A stretch of 64,000 nt of DNA, from NCBI GenBank assembly GCA_017960605.1, contig JAGCYV010000043.1, positions 1 to 64,000 of the forward strand. The letters are read 5' to 3'. Position numbers and translations under genes: made by a program. The notes beneath the pieces are model-generated. The model was not told the origin of the DNA. It saw only the letters and a list, made by a program, of their open reading frames with translations, and made no database searches. This DNA comes from Bacteroidales bacterium. GTDB taxonomy: Bacteria; Bacteroidota; Bacteroidia; Bacteroidales; P3. Shown here in pieces: positions 1 to 8,579 of this stretch. Each line of letters begins with the position of its first letter. The stretch's first letter is position 1.

Positions 1-671
1 ATACCGAACTCTTTACCAGCCTCGAAGACCTTGTCCCACACCTCGAGGGCTTTCTCCTTGGGGATGTAGATTTCGCATCCGCCGGCGCCGGTGTAGCCGG
101 TGGTGGAGAGGATGATGTTCGGGATGCCAGCGAAGGTGAGGATCTTGAAGGTGTAGTACTCCATATCGACGATGTTCTCGCTGGTCAGCTTCTGCATGGC
201 CTTGAGGGCGTTGGGGCCCTGGACGGCGAGCTGAGCCCACTGCTCGCTCTCGTTGACGAAGTCCTTGCCGAGCTCCATACCCATCTTGTCGGCAATCTGG
301 CTCATCCAGTTCCAGTCTTTGTCGATGTTGGCGGCGTTGGGCACCATGAAGTATTCGTCGTCATGGACGCGGTAGACGAGCATGTCGTCCACCACGCCAC
401 CCTGACCGTTGGGCAGGCAGGTATATTGCACCTTGCCGTCGAAGAGGTCCTCGACGTTGTTAGTGGTGACATACTGCATGAAGTGCTTGGCGATGGGGCC
501 TTTGGCACGGAACTCGCCCATGTGGCTCACGTCGAACACGCCCACGTTGTTGCGCACGTTGTTGTGCTCCTCGATGAGGGTGGTGTACTGGATAGGCATG
601 TTGTAGCCTGCAAATTCGGCCATTTTGGCGCCGAGCTTGATGTGCAAATCGGTGTACGGTGTGGTTTTCAT
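1..671 (-). CDS. gcvT: Glycine cleavage system T protein (aminomethyltransferase), C-terminus cut by window edge
   Basis: GcvT transfers the methylene group from the aminomethyl-lipoyl arm of the H protein to tetrahydrofolate in glycine cleavage, in the cytosol. Reading the minus strand from the ATG at 671 gives an N-terminus beginning MKTTPYTDLHIKLGAKMAEF, followed by segments typical of the family: a GVFDVSHMGE-like motif that binds the folate, then VQGPNA and a TGYTGxGGxEIY motif. About 223 residues are present of the usual ~360, so the C-terminal part lies outside the window. The gene is divergent from meaB. The spacer just upstream carries an 8-bp word array. No glycine riboswitch-like structure was recognised upstream. 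Confidence 0.9.
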   Translation of the reverse strand, partial: MKTTPYTDLHIKLGAKMAEFAGYNMPIQYTTLIEEHNNVRNNVGVFDVSHMGEFRAKGPIAKHFMQYVTTNNVEDLFDGKVQYTCLPNGQGGVVDDMLVYRVHDDEYFMVPNAANIDKDWNWMSQIADKMGMELGKDFVNESEQWAQLAVQGPNALKAMQKLTSENIVDMEYYTFKILTFAGIPNIILSTTGYTGAGGCEIYIPKEKALEVWDKVFEAGKEFG

Positions 672-680
672 GTTAATATT

Positions 681-711
681 GCTTGATTGATTAATTGTTT
701 GACTGCTTGAG
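681..711. repeat. 8-bp word array upstream of gcvT
   Basis: Degenerate copies of an 8-bp word of the type GACTGCTT / GATTGTTT run through the gcvT leader region. The same word family reappears inside the moxR coding sequence at 48041-48079. Confidence 0.5.
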
Positions 712-804
712 TTTTTTTATTAATAGTTTGGTAACGAAAGAAGATATGTTTTATTGTGCAGTGATAAAAAAATAGTACAATAATATTGTTATCGTTGCGT
801 TATT

Positions 805-1899
805 ATGACACTTATGGACGACAAGCATCTGTACAGCAACTTTGAATATGAGTCGGCTCTCTCGACGGGTACCGGTGCCACGCCGAAGGATACGGTGAAC
901 AACAGCTATCTGGAGCGTATGCGTGCGCGGCGGCAGCAGGACCCCTCGGTGGAGGAACTGGTGAGCGGTATCCTGCATGGTGACCGTACGCTCCTCAGCC
1001 GTGCCATCACGCTGGTAGAGAGTTCGCTCTTCGCCCACCAGAAGAAGGCCCAGGAGGTCATCGAGCGCTGCCTGCCCTACAGTGGCAAGAGCGTCCGACT
1101 GGGTATCACCGGCGTGCCGGGGGTGGGCAAGAGTACCACCATCGAGACCCTTGGAAAACACCTTACTTCTCATGGCCATAAGGTGGCCGTCCTGGCCATC
1201 GACCCCAGCAGCGAACGTAGCAAAGGTTCTATCCTTGGCGACAAGACTCGTATGGAGGAGCTCAGCGTCGATCCCAATGCATTCATCCGACCTTCCCCCT
1301 CGGCGGGCTCGCTGGGCGGTGTGGCACGCAAGACTCGTGAAATCATCACCCTCTGCGAGGCGGCGGGATTCGATGTGGTTATCGTCGAGACTGTCGGCGT
1401 GGGCCAGAGTGAGGTGGCTGCCCATTCCATGGTCGATTTCTTCCTGTTGCTTCAGTTGGCCAACGCCGGAGACGAGCTGCAGGGCATCAAGCGCGGCATC
1501 ATGGAGATGGCCGATATGATCAGCATCAACAAGTGCGAGTTGGATATGCAGCGTGCCGAGTTGGCGGCTGCCCAGTACCGCAACGCCTTGCATCTCTTCC
1601 CCATGCCCGAGAGCGGTTGGACGGTCAAGGTGACCCTTTGTTCGGCCTACACCAAACAGGGAATCGAGGATCTCTGGAACTCGGTGATGGAATACGTCAC
1701 CTTCACCAAGCAGAACGGATACTTCTACCACAAACGCCAGCAGCAGAACCTACGCATCATGAGCGAGACCATCGAGAACGGCCTGCGCGAGAGGTTCTAT
1801 AACACCCCCGGCATGGAGGAGCGCATCGAGGCCCTGAAACAACAGATTCTCGAGAATAAGATAAGCCCCTACGCCGCCGCCGACCAATTGTTGGGATGA
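805..1899 (+). CDS. meaB: MeaB/ArgK-type GTPase, methylmalonyl-CoA mutase chaperone
   Basis: This 364-residue G3E-family P-loop GTPase is the cytosolic chaperone that loads and protects the adenosylcobalamin of methylmalonyl-CoA mutase, as used in propionate metabolism. The Walker A region reads GVPGVGKSTT near residue 100, followed by the family's AIDPSS motif and an ETVGVGQSE switch region. Length is close to the usual ~330-370 residues. I use the ATG at 805; a second in-frame ATG at 814 is possible. The last codons overlap the hemW start by four bases (ATGA), so the two are probably translationally coupled. The mutase subunits are not in the window. Family assignment is firm; the mutase partnership is inferred from the family. 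Confidence 0.93.
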   Translation: MTLMDDKHLYSNFEYESALSTGTGATPKDTVNNSYLERMRARRQQDPSVEELVSGILHGDRTLLSRAITLVESSLFAHQKKAQEVIERCLPYSGKSVRLGITGVPGVGKSTTIETLGKHLTSHGHKVAVLAIDPSSERSKGSILGDKTRMEELSVDPNAFIRPSPSAGSLGGVARKTREIITLCEAAGFDVVIVETVGVGQSEVAAHSMVDFFLLLQLANAGDELQGIKRGIMEMADMISINKCELDMQRAELAAAQYRNALHLFPMPESGWTVKVTLCSAYTKQGIEDLWNSVMEYVTFTKQNGYFYHKRQQQNLRIMSETIENGLRERFYNTPGMEERIEALKQQILENKISPYAAADQLLG

Positions 1900-2999
1900 T
1901 TTACGTTCATGTTCCTTTCTGTCATCGCAAGTGCACCTACTGCGCCTTCTACTCGAAGCCGGTGGTTAGTGGGCTCGGCGACCGGAGTGAAGCCAAGCCT
2001 CCCGAAGGTCAGTGGCCGGTGGCCGGTTATGTGGATGCGCTTCTGACGGAGATGGAGAAACGCAAAAGGGAACAGGCTCATCCAATCAAAACGGTTTATT
2101 TCGGCGGAGGAACTCCGTCAATCCTGCCAATCAGTCAGTTGCAGCGTATAGTCGATGGCTTGCGTCGTTGCTTTGACCTCTCATGGGTTGCGGAGATGAC
2201 CCTTGAGGCCAATCCCGAAGACCTCACTTCCGACTATTTGACGGCTTTGCGTCAGTTGGGTTTCAATCGCCTGAGCATCGGGGTCCAGAGCTTGGACGAC
2301 AGGGTGTTGCGAATGCTTAACCGCCGACACACGGCCCGGCAGGCCATTGATGCTGTGGAGAACGCCCATGCGGCAGGCTTCGAGAATATCTCAGTGGATT
2401 TTATCTATGGGATTATAGATGGGATAGGGTTGATTGGAACGAAAGATTTGCTGGAGAAGGTGACCCATGTTTCGGCCTATGCCCTCACGGTCGAGCCCGG
2501 CACCGCGTTGGCCGTGCAGGTGGAGCAGGGGAGGGTGGTGTTGCCCGACGAAGACGAGGTGGTGCGACAATATCATGCCATAAATCAATCGCTTAAAGAT
2601 GCAGGCTTTGTCCAATACGAGGTGAGCAATTACGCCCGTCCTGGTTATGAGTCGAAGCACAACAGCCGCTATTGGGACCGCACGCCCTATCTCGGCCTTG
2701 GTCCGGGAGCCCACAGTTTCGACGGTGTCCGCAGGAGGTGGAACAATCCCGACGGCACTGTCGGCGAGGAAATGCTCACTGAGGCCGATGCCTACAACGA
2801 ACTGTTGATGACTTCGTTGCGCACCGTTCGTGGTTTATCACTTGATAGGGTTCCTGAAGGGCAAAAAGAAAGGCTGCAACGATTGATGCAGCCCTATATT
2901 GATTGCGGTTGGATAGTCAGGAGTGGCAACTGCTATGCGCCTACTGCCGAGGGAATTCTCCACGCCGACGGCATGGCCTCCGCGTTATTCGTTTCCTAA
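1896..2999 (+). CDS. hemW: HemW-like radical SAM protein (heme chaperone family), atypical central motif
   Basis: The 367-residue protein opens with MIYVHVPFCHRKCTYC, the CxxxCxxC radical-SAM [4Fe-4S] motif in the HemW/HemN arrangement, and continues with YFGGGTPS, EANPED, SIGVQSLDD and GPGAHSF, all typical of HemW. HemW is a heme-binding chaperone, not a true coproporphyrinogen oxidase. Two oddities are visible. About 25 extra residues follow the Fe-S motif (1963-2026), containing a repeat-like VVSGLGDRSEAKPP stretch. The conserved YGxPG segment reads YGIIDGIGLIG and the following spacer is shorter than usual (about 2405-2450). Both regions are built of short repeated DNA words. Function is therefore likely but not certain. 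The gene is coupled to meaB by an ATGA overlap and overlaps the convergent SPOR gene by 15 bp. Confidence 0.85.
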   Translation: MIYVHVPFCHRKCTYCAFYSKPVVSGLGDRSEAKPPEGQWPVAGYVDALLTEMEKRKREQAHPIKTVYFGGGTPSILPISQLQRIVDGLRRCFDLSWVAEMTLEANPEDLTSDYLTALRQLGFNRLSIGVQSLDDRVLRMLNRRHTARQAIDAVENAHAAGFENISVDFIYGIIDGIGLIGTKDLLEKVTHVSAYALTVEPGTALAVQVEQGRVVLPDEDEVVRQYHAINQSLKDAGFVQYEVSNYARPGYESKHNSRYWDRTPYLGLGPGAHSFDGVRRRWNNPDGTVGEEMLTEADAYNELLMTSLRTVRGLSLDRVPEGQKERLQRLMQPYIDCGWIVRSGNCYAPTAEGILHADGMASALFVS

Positions 3000-3425
3000 T
3001 TCCTGGTCGTCAGGTACATACTCCTCCTGCACCGGTGGTTCGGGGTTGATGTTGTCGCGGATGATGTAGCCTTTGTAGGTCTCCTTGATTTGTTGCAGGA
3101 AGGCGTAGGCTTCCAGACGGGTGCGGAAGTCGCCCACCTTCACCTTGAAATTGGGTTCGTCGAACACGATGTAGGCCTGCACTCCCGGGTAGTCGAGCAT
3201 GAAGCGGTCGCGCAGGTTGAAGGCGTTGGTTTTGGAGTTGACGCCGCTCAGAGAGGCAATCTGCACGCGGAAGCCGGGGATGGTCTTCACTCGGCTGTTC
3301 AGCTCGATGTGTTTCTCCACCATCTGCCCCACGGCCACGTCGCCGCTCACGGTGACACGGCCTTGTTGTGCGGCAAGCAGGCAGGGGACTGCCAGCACCA
3401 GCAGCGCTATGCAGAAGTGTTTCAT
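2985..3425 (-). CDS. Secreted SPOR-domain protein
   Basis: A 146-residue protein with a clear N-terminal signal peptide (MKHFCIALLVLAVPCLLAAQ) and, from about residue 50, a SPOR-like region: GFRVQIASLSG, a central linker, then FKVKVGDFRTRLEAYAFLQQ. SPOR domains bind denuded peptidoglycan glycans at division sites, so a periplasmic peptidoglycan-associated role is inferred. The acidic Pro-rich tail (residues 128-146) has no recognised domain. It lies 2 bp downstream of the universal stress protein on the same strand and is probably co-transcribed with it. Its 3' end overlaps hemW by 15 bp in convergent orientation. Confidence 0.75.
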   Translation of the reverse strand: MKHFCIALLVLAVPCLLAAQQGRVTVSGDVAVGQMVEKHIELNSRVKTIPGFRVQIASLSGVNSKTNAFNLRDRFMLDYPGVQAYIVFDEPNFKVKVGDFRTRLEAYAFLQQIKETYKGYIIRDNINPEPPVQEEYVPDDQELGNE

Positions 3426-3427
3426 TT

Positions 3428-4252
3428 TCAGCTGTCGATGTCGGTCACCACGCTGATGGGGCGCACGGTGAGCACCGGGATGTTCGACATGTTGATCATC
3501 TGCTGGGCATAGGTGCCGAGGATGAGGCTGGTGAGGGCCGACTCCTGCTCGGTCATGATGGCTATCATGTCGGCGTTGTGCGCTTCGGCGTATTCCAGTG
3601 TGGTGAGGGTGACGTTCTTGTTCTTCTCCACGGGCAGCTTCTCGGTGATGTATTTCACCTCGTTCTTGTCCAGGTAGCGTTCCACCATTTTGATGTAGTT
3701 ATCCACGATGCGACGGATGTCGGGCGTGGTGGTGGTGTAGAGTCCCAGCAGGTGGATGGTCGAGCCGAATGTCTTGGCGAAAGTGGCGGCGTAGGCTACT
3801 TTCTGACGGGTATCGTCGCTGCTGTCGATAGGCACCACGATGGTTTCAAGTGCTTTGTTGAAGTTGAAGTCCTCGCGGACAATCAGCACGGGCACGGTGC
3901 TCTGCTCGATGGTTCGGTAGCTGTTGCGTCCCAGCAGGGTCTTTTTCATACCGCTCATGCCGTGGGTGCCCACGATGAGCAGGGCGGCGTTGTCCTCCTT
4001 GGCCTGTGCGCACAGTTCGTCGGCGGGGTTGCCTTCGCGCAACACGTACTCCAACTTGATGTTTTTCAGCAGGTGTGCCACACCGGCGTTACGACGTTCT
4101 ATCTCGGCGCGAATCGGACCTTCGTCCTCGTTCTTTTCTTTCACATATACCAGCCTGATGTCGCTCAACCAGCGGTTTGCGATGTCAATGGCCAAATCGA
4201 CGGCATAGGCCGAACCTGCGGAAAAATCGAATCCAACAACTACTCTGTTCAT
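3428..4252 (-). CDS. Universal stress protein with two tandem Usp domains
   Basis: A 274-residue cytosolic protein made of two UspA-type alpha/beta domains. The first (about 1-145) starts with MNRVVVGFDFS and has a GTHGMSGMKKTLLGRNS segment close to the ATP-binding GxxGxxxxxxGS pattern. The second (about 150-274) starts with ETIVVPIDSSDD and has a more degenerate end, ILGTYAQQMINMS. Tandem Usp proteins of this size are common in Bacteroidota; specific partners are unknown. A TAATTTTG promoter box lies 26 bp upstream of the start. Confidence 0.88.
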   Translation of the reverse strand: MNRVVVGFDFSAGSAYAVDLAIDIANRWLSDIRLVYVKEKNEDEGPIRAEIERRNAGVAHLLKNIKLEYVLREGNPADELCAQAKEDNAALLIVGTHGMSGMKKTLLGRNSYRTIEQSTVPVLIVREDFNFNKALETIVVPIDSSDDTRQKVAYAATFAKTFGSTIHLLGLYTTTTPDIRRIVDNYIKMVERYLDKNEVKYITEKLPVEKNKNVTLTTLEYAEAHNADMIAIMTEQESALTSLILGTYAQQMINMSNIPVLTVRPISVVTDIDS

Positions 4253-4278
4253 GTTTTTTGATGTTATAAAAACGAGTA

Positions 4279-4286
4279 CAAAATTA
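4279..4286 (-). promoter_or_regulatory. -7 promoter box for the universal stress gene
   Basis: The minus strand reads TAATTTTG, matching the Bacteroidota -7 consensus TAnnTTTG, with a predicted leader of about 20 nt before the ATG at 4252. Confidence 0.6.
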
Positions 4287-4400
4287 CGAAATGTTTTTCA
4301 ATTGGCCAAAAAAAAGTTGCAATATGTTGATTTTCTGCATTCCTAATATTGTTGGACGGTCGCAAACCGTTATGATTAATAGAATGGCTGTTTTGACTCC

Positions 4401-4510
4401 CTTATGTTGACCTAGTATTGACCTAGTGTTGACCTAGTATTGACCTAGTGTTGACCTAGTGTTGACCTTATGTTGACCTTATGATGACCTTATGGTTCCC
4501 GTATGACTAT
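4401..4510. repeat. Tandem 11-bp array (TTGACCTAGT family) in the 4253-4706 spacer
   Basis: About nine consecutive 11-bp words: copies of (A/G)TTGACCTAGT pass into GTTGACCTTAT, GATGACCTTAT and GGTTCCCGTAT, keeping the 11-bp register as the sequence drifts. The same word family recurs at 42421-42500. The rest of the 453-bp spacer holds two promoter boxes (4279, 4645) and G-rich sequence; I see no gene in it. Confidence 0.8.
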
Positions 4511-4644
4511 AGAGTGGCTTCATTAAAACTGAGGAGGGTGGGTGGAAGAGAGTGGGTGGAGGCTGATATAGGGGAAAGATGGGCATTTCGGGAGGCAAAA
4601 TGGCGATGTTGAAAAAAAAATTTTGTCATGTCGGGAATTCTGTG

Positions 4645-4652
4645 TATTTTTG
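4645..4652 (+). promoter_or_regulatory. -7 promoter box for the rnf operon
   Basis: TATTTTTG, a match to TAnnTTTG, 54 bp upstream of the rnfB ATG at 4707, in the right orientation for the rnfBCDGE operon. Confidence 0.55.
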
Positions 4653-4706
4653 CAAATATTTTTAAGTAAAAAACACGCTGATAATCCTAAAACAACAATA
4701 GACAAT

Positions 4707-5615
4707 ATGACTCATGACATTCTGATTGCGGTATTGATTCTGGGCGCCTTGGGTGTCCTCTTTGCCGTGGTGCTCTACATTGTGGCTCAGAAGTTTAAGG
4801 TGATTGAGGATCCTCTTATTGACGAGGTGGCCGAGGTGCTGCCGGGCGCTAACTGCGGCGGCTGCGGCAAGGCTGGCTGCCGTGCTTTCGCCGAAGCCTG
4901 CGTGGCCCAGGGAAACATGGAGGGCCTGCGCTGCGCCCCCGGCGGCGACGCCGTGATGGCCAAAATCGGCCAGTTGCTCGGCTGCACGGTGGAGCAGGGC
5001 GAGCCCCAAGTGGCCGTGGTGCGCTGCCATCCCGCCAACTGCGGTGAGAAACGCCGCTCCAACTATGACGGCCTGAAGAGCTGTGCCTTCGCCAACACGG
5101 TCTATACCGGCGAGAATGGATGTCCCTTCGGTTGTCTCGGCTGTGGCGACTGTGTAGCCGCCTGCCAGTTTGACGCCATTCACATGGGTCCCGACGGGGT
5201 GCCTGTGGTCGATGCCGACAAGTGTACCGCCTGCGGCGCCTGTGCCAAGGCCTGTCCGCGCCGTGTCATCGAGTTGCGCAACAAGGGCAAGAAAGAGCGC
5301 CGTGTCTATGTCAGCTGCGTGAACAAGGAGAAAGGTGCCGTGGCCATGAAGACCTGTGCCAATGCCTGTATCGGCTGCGGCAAGTGCGCCAAGGTGTGCC
5401 CGATGGAGGCCATCACCGTGGCTGACAACCTGTCGTATATCGACTACAAGAAATGCATCGCCTGCCGCAAGTGCGTGACGGAGTGCCCGACCAAGGCCAT
5501 CAAGGACGTGGGCTTCCCTGCTCCCGCCGTCAAGCCGGCTCCCAAACCCGTCGAGGCTCCCGCCGCCGAGAATGTGGAGATACCTGTTGCCGAGAAAGTG
5601 GAGGTAAAAAACTGA
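4707..5615 (+). CDS. rnfB: Rnf complex subunit B (Fe-S electron transfer)
   Basis: RnfB carries electrons from reduced ferredoxin into the membrane-bound ferredoxin:NAD+ oxidoreductase that pumps Na+ or H+. The 302-residue product starts with a single membrane helix (MTHDILIAVLILGALGVLFA) and then the RnfB-type GANCGGCGKAGC cluster motif. It is followed by several CxxCxxCxxxC ferredoxin motifs (for example CTACGACAKACP, CIGCGKCAKVCP, CIACRKCVTECP). The ATG at 4707 is chosen because it places this helix at the N-terminus; an upstream in-frame extension lacks support. The C-terminus is Pro/Ala/Val-rich. First gene of rnfBCDGE, 27 bp before rnfC, with a short 7-bp word array between them. Confidence 0.95.
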   Translation: MTHDILIAVLILGALGVLFAVVLYIVAQKFKVIEDPLIDEVAEVLPGANCGGCGKAGCRAFAEACVAQGNMEGLRCAPGGDAVMAKIGQLLGCTVEQGEPQVAVVRCHPANCGEKRRSNYDGLKSCAFANTVYTGENGCPFGCLGCGDCVAACQFDAIHMGPDGVPVVDADKCTACGACAKACPRRVIELRNKGKKERRVYVSCVNKEKGAVAMKTCANACIGCGKCAKVCPMEAITVADNLSYIDYKKCIACRKCVTECPTKAIKDVGFPAPAVKPAPKPVEAPAAENVEIPVAEKVEVKN

Positions 5616-5642
5616 ACACTAACCACTAAACACGAACCACTG

Positions 5643-6971
5643 ATGAAAACATTCCGAATGGGTGGTGTCCACCCCGAAGAGAACAAGATATCGAACGATG
5701 CCGCCATCGAGGTGATGCCCGTGGGCAAGCAGATGGTGGTGCTGATGAACCAGCACCTGGGCGCCCCTGCGACGCCGATAGTGCAGAAAGGCGACAAGGT
5801 GAAGGTGGGCCAGCTCATCGGCGAGGCCCAGACCTTCATGTGCGCCAATGTGCATTCCCCTGTGAGCGGCACTGTGCTCAAGGTAGAGCCCTGCAAGGAC
5901 GCCTTCGGCTTGGCCAAGCCCGCTGTCTATATCAACGTGGAAGGTGACGAGTGGATGGAGACCATCGACCGCACGCCCGACATCAAGCGCGAGTGCACGC
6001 TGGAACCCAAGGAAATCGTGGCCAAGTTGAAGGAGATGGGCATCGTCGGTCTCGGCGGCGCTACATTCCCGGCCCATATCAAATACAGCATTCCCGAGGG
6101 CAAGACGGCAGAATACCTCATCATCAACGCCGCCGAGTGCGAACCTTACCTGACGAGCGACTACCGTGTGATGATGGAGCATGCCGAGGAGGTGTGCATC
6201 GGTGTGAGCATCCTTCGCAAAGCTCTGGGCGTGCCCAATGCCTATATCGGCATCGAGAGCAACAAGCCTCTTGCCATCAAGAAGATGCAGGAGACGGCCA
6301 AGGAGTTCGAAGGAATTATCATCGAACCGCTGAAGGTGAAGTATCCGCAAGGCGCCGAGAAACAACTCATCAACGCCGTGACAGGACGCAGAGTGGGTAG
6401 CGGCAAGCTGCCTATCGACAGCGGCTGTGTGGTGTCGAACCTCGGTACCGCCTTCGCCGTCTATGAGGCCATTCAGAAGAACAAACCTTTGATTGAGAAT
6501 ATCCTGACTGTCACCGGCAAGGAACTGCCGAGTCAGCATAACTATATCGTGCGCATCGGCACCACCTACAACGAGATTATTGCCCACAGCATCGGCCAAC
6601 TGCCCGAGACCACCGGCAAGGTGATTAGCGGCGGTACGATGATGGGCAAGGCCGTGGTGAACCTCGACGCACCGACGGTGAAAGGCAACAGCAGTGTGCT
6701 CGTGATAGGGGAGAAGGAAGCCCACCGCAATCCCGAGACGGCATGTATCCGCTGCGGCAAGTGTGCAAATGCCTGCCCGATGGGGCTGGAGCCCTACCTC
6801 TTTTCGCTGCTGGTGAAGAACAACCGTGTTGAAGAGGCCAAGGAACACAACATACTGGACTGCATCGAGTGCGGATGTTGCTTCTTCAGTTGCCCGGCCA
6901 ACAAGCCGCTGACCGACGAGATACGTCTCGGAAAGAACAAGGTCCGTGCCATGATGGCCGCCAAAAAGTGA
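5643..6971 (+). CDS. rnfC: Rnf complex subunit C (NADH/FMN-binding)
   Basis: RnfC is the peripheral subunit that binds NADH and FMN and passes electrons to or from NAD+. The 442-residue protein has the N-terminal barrel-sandwich/lipoyl-like part, a GLGGATFP flavin/NADH-binding motif near residue 137, a NAAECEPYL motif, and two C-terminal [4Fe-4S] motifs (CIRCGKCANACP and CIECGCCFFSCP). Length is normal for the family. It sits between rnfB and rnfD in the canonical Bacteroidota order. Confidence 0.96.
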   Translation: MKTFRMGGVHPEENKISNDAAIEVMPVGKQMVVLMNQHLGAPATPIVQKGDKVKVGQLIGEAQTFMCANVHSPVSGTVLKVEPCKDAFGLAKPAVYINVEGDEWMETIDRTPDIKRECTLEPKEIVAKLKEMGIVGLGGATFPAHIKYSIPEGKTAEYLIINAAECEPYLTSDYRVMMEHAEEVCIGVSILRKALGVPNAYIGIESNKPLAIKKMQETAKEFEGIIIEPLKVKYPQGAEKQLINAVTGRRVGSGKLPIDSGCVVSNLGTAFAVYEAIQKNKPLIENILTVTGKELPSQHNYIVRIGTTYNEIIAHSIGQLPETTGKVISGGTMMGKAVVNLDAPTVKGNSSVLVIGEKEAHRNPETACIRCGKCANACPMGLEPYLFSLLVKNNRVEEAKEHNILDCIECGCCFFSCPANKPLTDEIRLGKNKVRAMMAAKK

Positions 6972-7019
6972 CAAAGTAGTAGAGTTGAAAAGTAGTAAAG
7001 AAGAAAAGCATTTTTTATT

Positions 7020-7979
7020 ATGAATCTATTAAATATATCGGGCTCGCCCCATGTGCACAGCGACGAGTCAACAAAGAAAATCATGTGGCGCGTCAATCTG
7101 GCTTTGGTGCCGGCGTTGTTGGTCGCCATCGCTTATTTCGGACTGAACGCCTTGTTGGTGAGCATAGTCTCGGTGGCGGCCTGCGTGCTGTTCCAGTGGT
7201 TGATTGAGAAGTTTATTCTCAAGGTGCCCAGCACCGTTTGCGACGGCTCCGCCATTGTGACAGGCTTGCTGCTGGCTTTCAACGTGCCCGCCACGGTGGA
7301 TATGCTGTGGATTGTGGTGATTGGCGCCTTGGTGGCCATCGGCATCGGCAAGATGTCGTTCGGCGGCCTGGGCAAGAATCCCTTCAATCCCGCTCTGGTG
7401 GGACGCGTGTTCCTGCTCATCTCGTTCCCGGTGCAGATGACCACCTGGCCTCAGGTGGGCGGTCTCTTCCCGATGAGCCTCGATGTCACCACCGGCGCTA
7501 CCCCGCTGGGAATACTGAAAGAAGAAGGCATGGCAGCCATGCCGCAGGCTTGGGATCTCTTCCTCGGCCATGTGGGCGGCTCGATGGGTGAAGTTTCGGC
7601 CCTGGCTATTCTCATTGGTGCTATCTATCTGCTCTGTCGCAAGATCATCAGTTGGCACATCCCTGTGGCTTTCATCGGTACGGCTTTCGTTTTCAGCGGC
7701 ATCCTGTGGCTGATTAATCCCGAGCAATTCCTTGACCCGCTGAGCAGTATCCTTGCCGGTGGTATCATGCTGGGTGCCTGCTTTATGGCTACCGATATGG
7801 TGACAAGTCCCATGGCCAAGAGCGGACAACTCATATTCGGCTTCGGTTGTGGTTTGCTGACTATCGTCATCCGCAACTGGGGAGCCTATCCCGAGGGCGT
7901 CAGTTTCGCCATCCTCATCATGAACTGCGTCACGCCTTTGCTCAACCGTTGGTGCAAACCCAGACGCTTCGCTTGTTAA
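7020..7979 (+). CDS. rnfD: Rnf complex subunit D (integral membrane, FMN-bearing)
   Basis: A 319-residue polytopic membrane protein with about 8-10 hydrophobic segments. The region DVTTGATPLG near residue 160 contains the family's SGATPL-type site where FMN is covalently attached through a threonine. The segment GKNPFNPALVGR is also characteristic of RnfD/NqrB. It forms the ion-translocating membrane core together with RnfE and, normally, RnfA. The start at 7020 follows a 48-bp spacer after rnfC. Confidence 0.95.
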   Translation: MNLLNISGSPHVHSDESTKKIMWRVNLALVPALLVAIAYFGLNALLVSIVSVAACVLFQWLIEKFILKVPSTVCDGSAIVTGLLLAFNVPATVDMLWIVVIGALVAIGIGKMSFGGLGKNPFNPALVGRVFLLISFPVQMTTWPQVGGLFPMSLDVTTGATPLGILKEEGMAAMPQAWDLFLGHVGGSMGEVSALAILIGAIYLLCRKIISWHIPVAFIGTAFVFSGILWLINPEQFLDPLSSILAGGIMLGACFMATDMVTSPMAKSGQLIFGFGCGLLTIVIRNWGAYPEGVSFAILIMNCVTPLLNRWCKPRRFAC

Positions 7980-7994
7980 ACCTGTAATAACTGA

Positions 7995-8564
7995 ATGATT
8001 ATGGCAAAGAAAGCACAATCTACATTACCCAATATGTTGATGGCGTTGACGGCCATCGCCTTGGTGGCGGCAGCAGCGCTGGCAGCCCTCAACGGAGTGA
8101 CCAAAACTCCCATTGCACAAGCCCAGCAGGCCAAGGTTGAACAAGCTATCAGTGCTGTCCTTCCTGCATTTGATAAACTTGAAGACCAGGAAATTGATGG
8201 ATATCTCTGTCATCTGGGTTACGATGCAGAAGGCCAGATGGTCGGTGCTGCTGTGGAGGCTGGCAACGATAAAGGCTTCGGGGGGCACCTACAGTTGATG
8301 GTGGGCTTCGACAAGGAAGGACAAGTTAGCGGATACCAGATACTTGAGACACACGAGACCCCCGGTCTCGGGGCCAAGGCCTCCACATGGTTCCAGCAGG
8401 GGAATAAGGGTGATGTTATCGGTCAGAATCCCGCCACCGAGGAACTCAAAGTGAAGAAGGACGGCGGTGCGGTGGATGCTATCAGCGGCTCCACCATCAC
8501 CTCGCGTGCTTTCCTCGGTGTTGTCAATGATGCCGCCCAGGTGTTTGCCCACATCAACCAGTAA
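7995..8564 (+). CDS. rnfG: Rnf complex subunit G (covalent FMN, periplasmic side)
   Basis: The 189-residue subunit has one N-terminal membrane helix (about residues 12-32) and a periplasmic FMN-binding domain. The segment AISGSTITSRAF near residue 170 holds the S(T)GAT-like site whose threonine binds FMN through a phosphoester bond in NqrC/RnfG. ATGs at 7995 and 8001 are both in frame and differ by two residues; either could be the start. Placed 15 bp after rnfD and 15 bp before rnfE. Confidence 0.94.
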   Translation: MIMAKKAQSTLPNMLMALTAIALVAAAALAALNGVTKTPIAQAQQAKVEQAISAVLPAFDKLEDQEIDGYLCHLGYDAEGQMVGAAVEAGNDKGFGGHLQLMVGFDKEGQVSGYQILETHETPGLGAKASTWFQQGNKGDVIGQNPATEELKVKKDGGAVDAISGSTITSRAFLGVVNDAAQVFAHINQ

Positions 8565-8579
8565 AAACAATCTCGACTT

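Noticed and set aside
661..804. Glycine or cobalamin riboswitch in the gcvT-meaB divergent region
   Set aside because: The spacer is too short (about 130 bp) and AT-rich, without recognisable riboswitch core motifs.
4401..4510. Possible CRISPR-like array
   Set aside because: The words are 11 bp and contiguous, with no unique spacers between them and no cas genes in the window.
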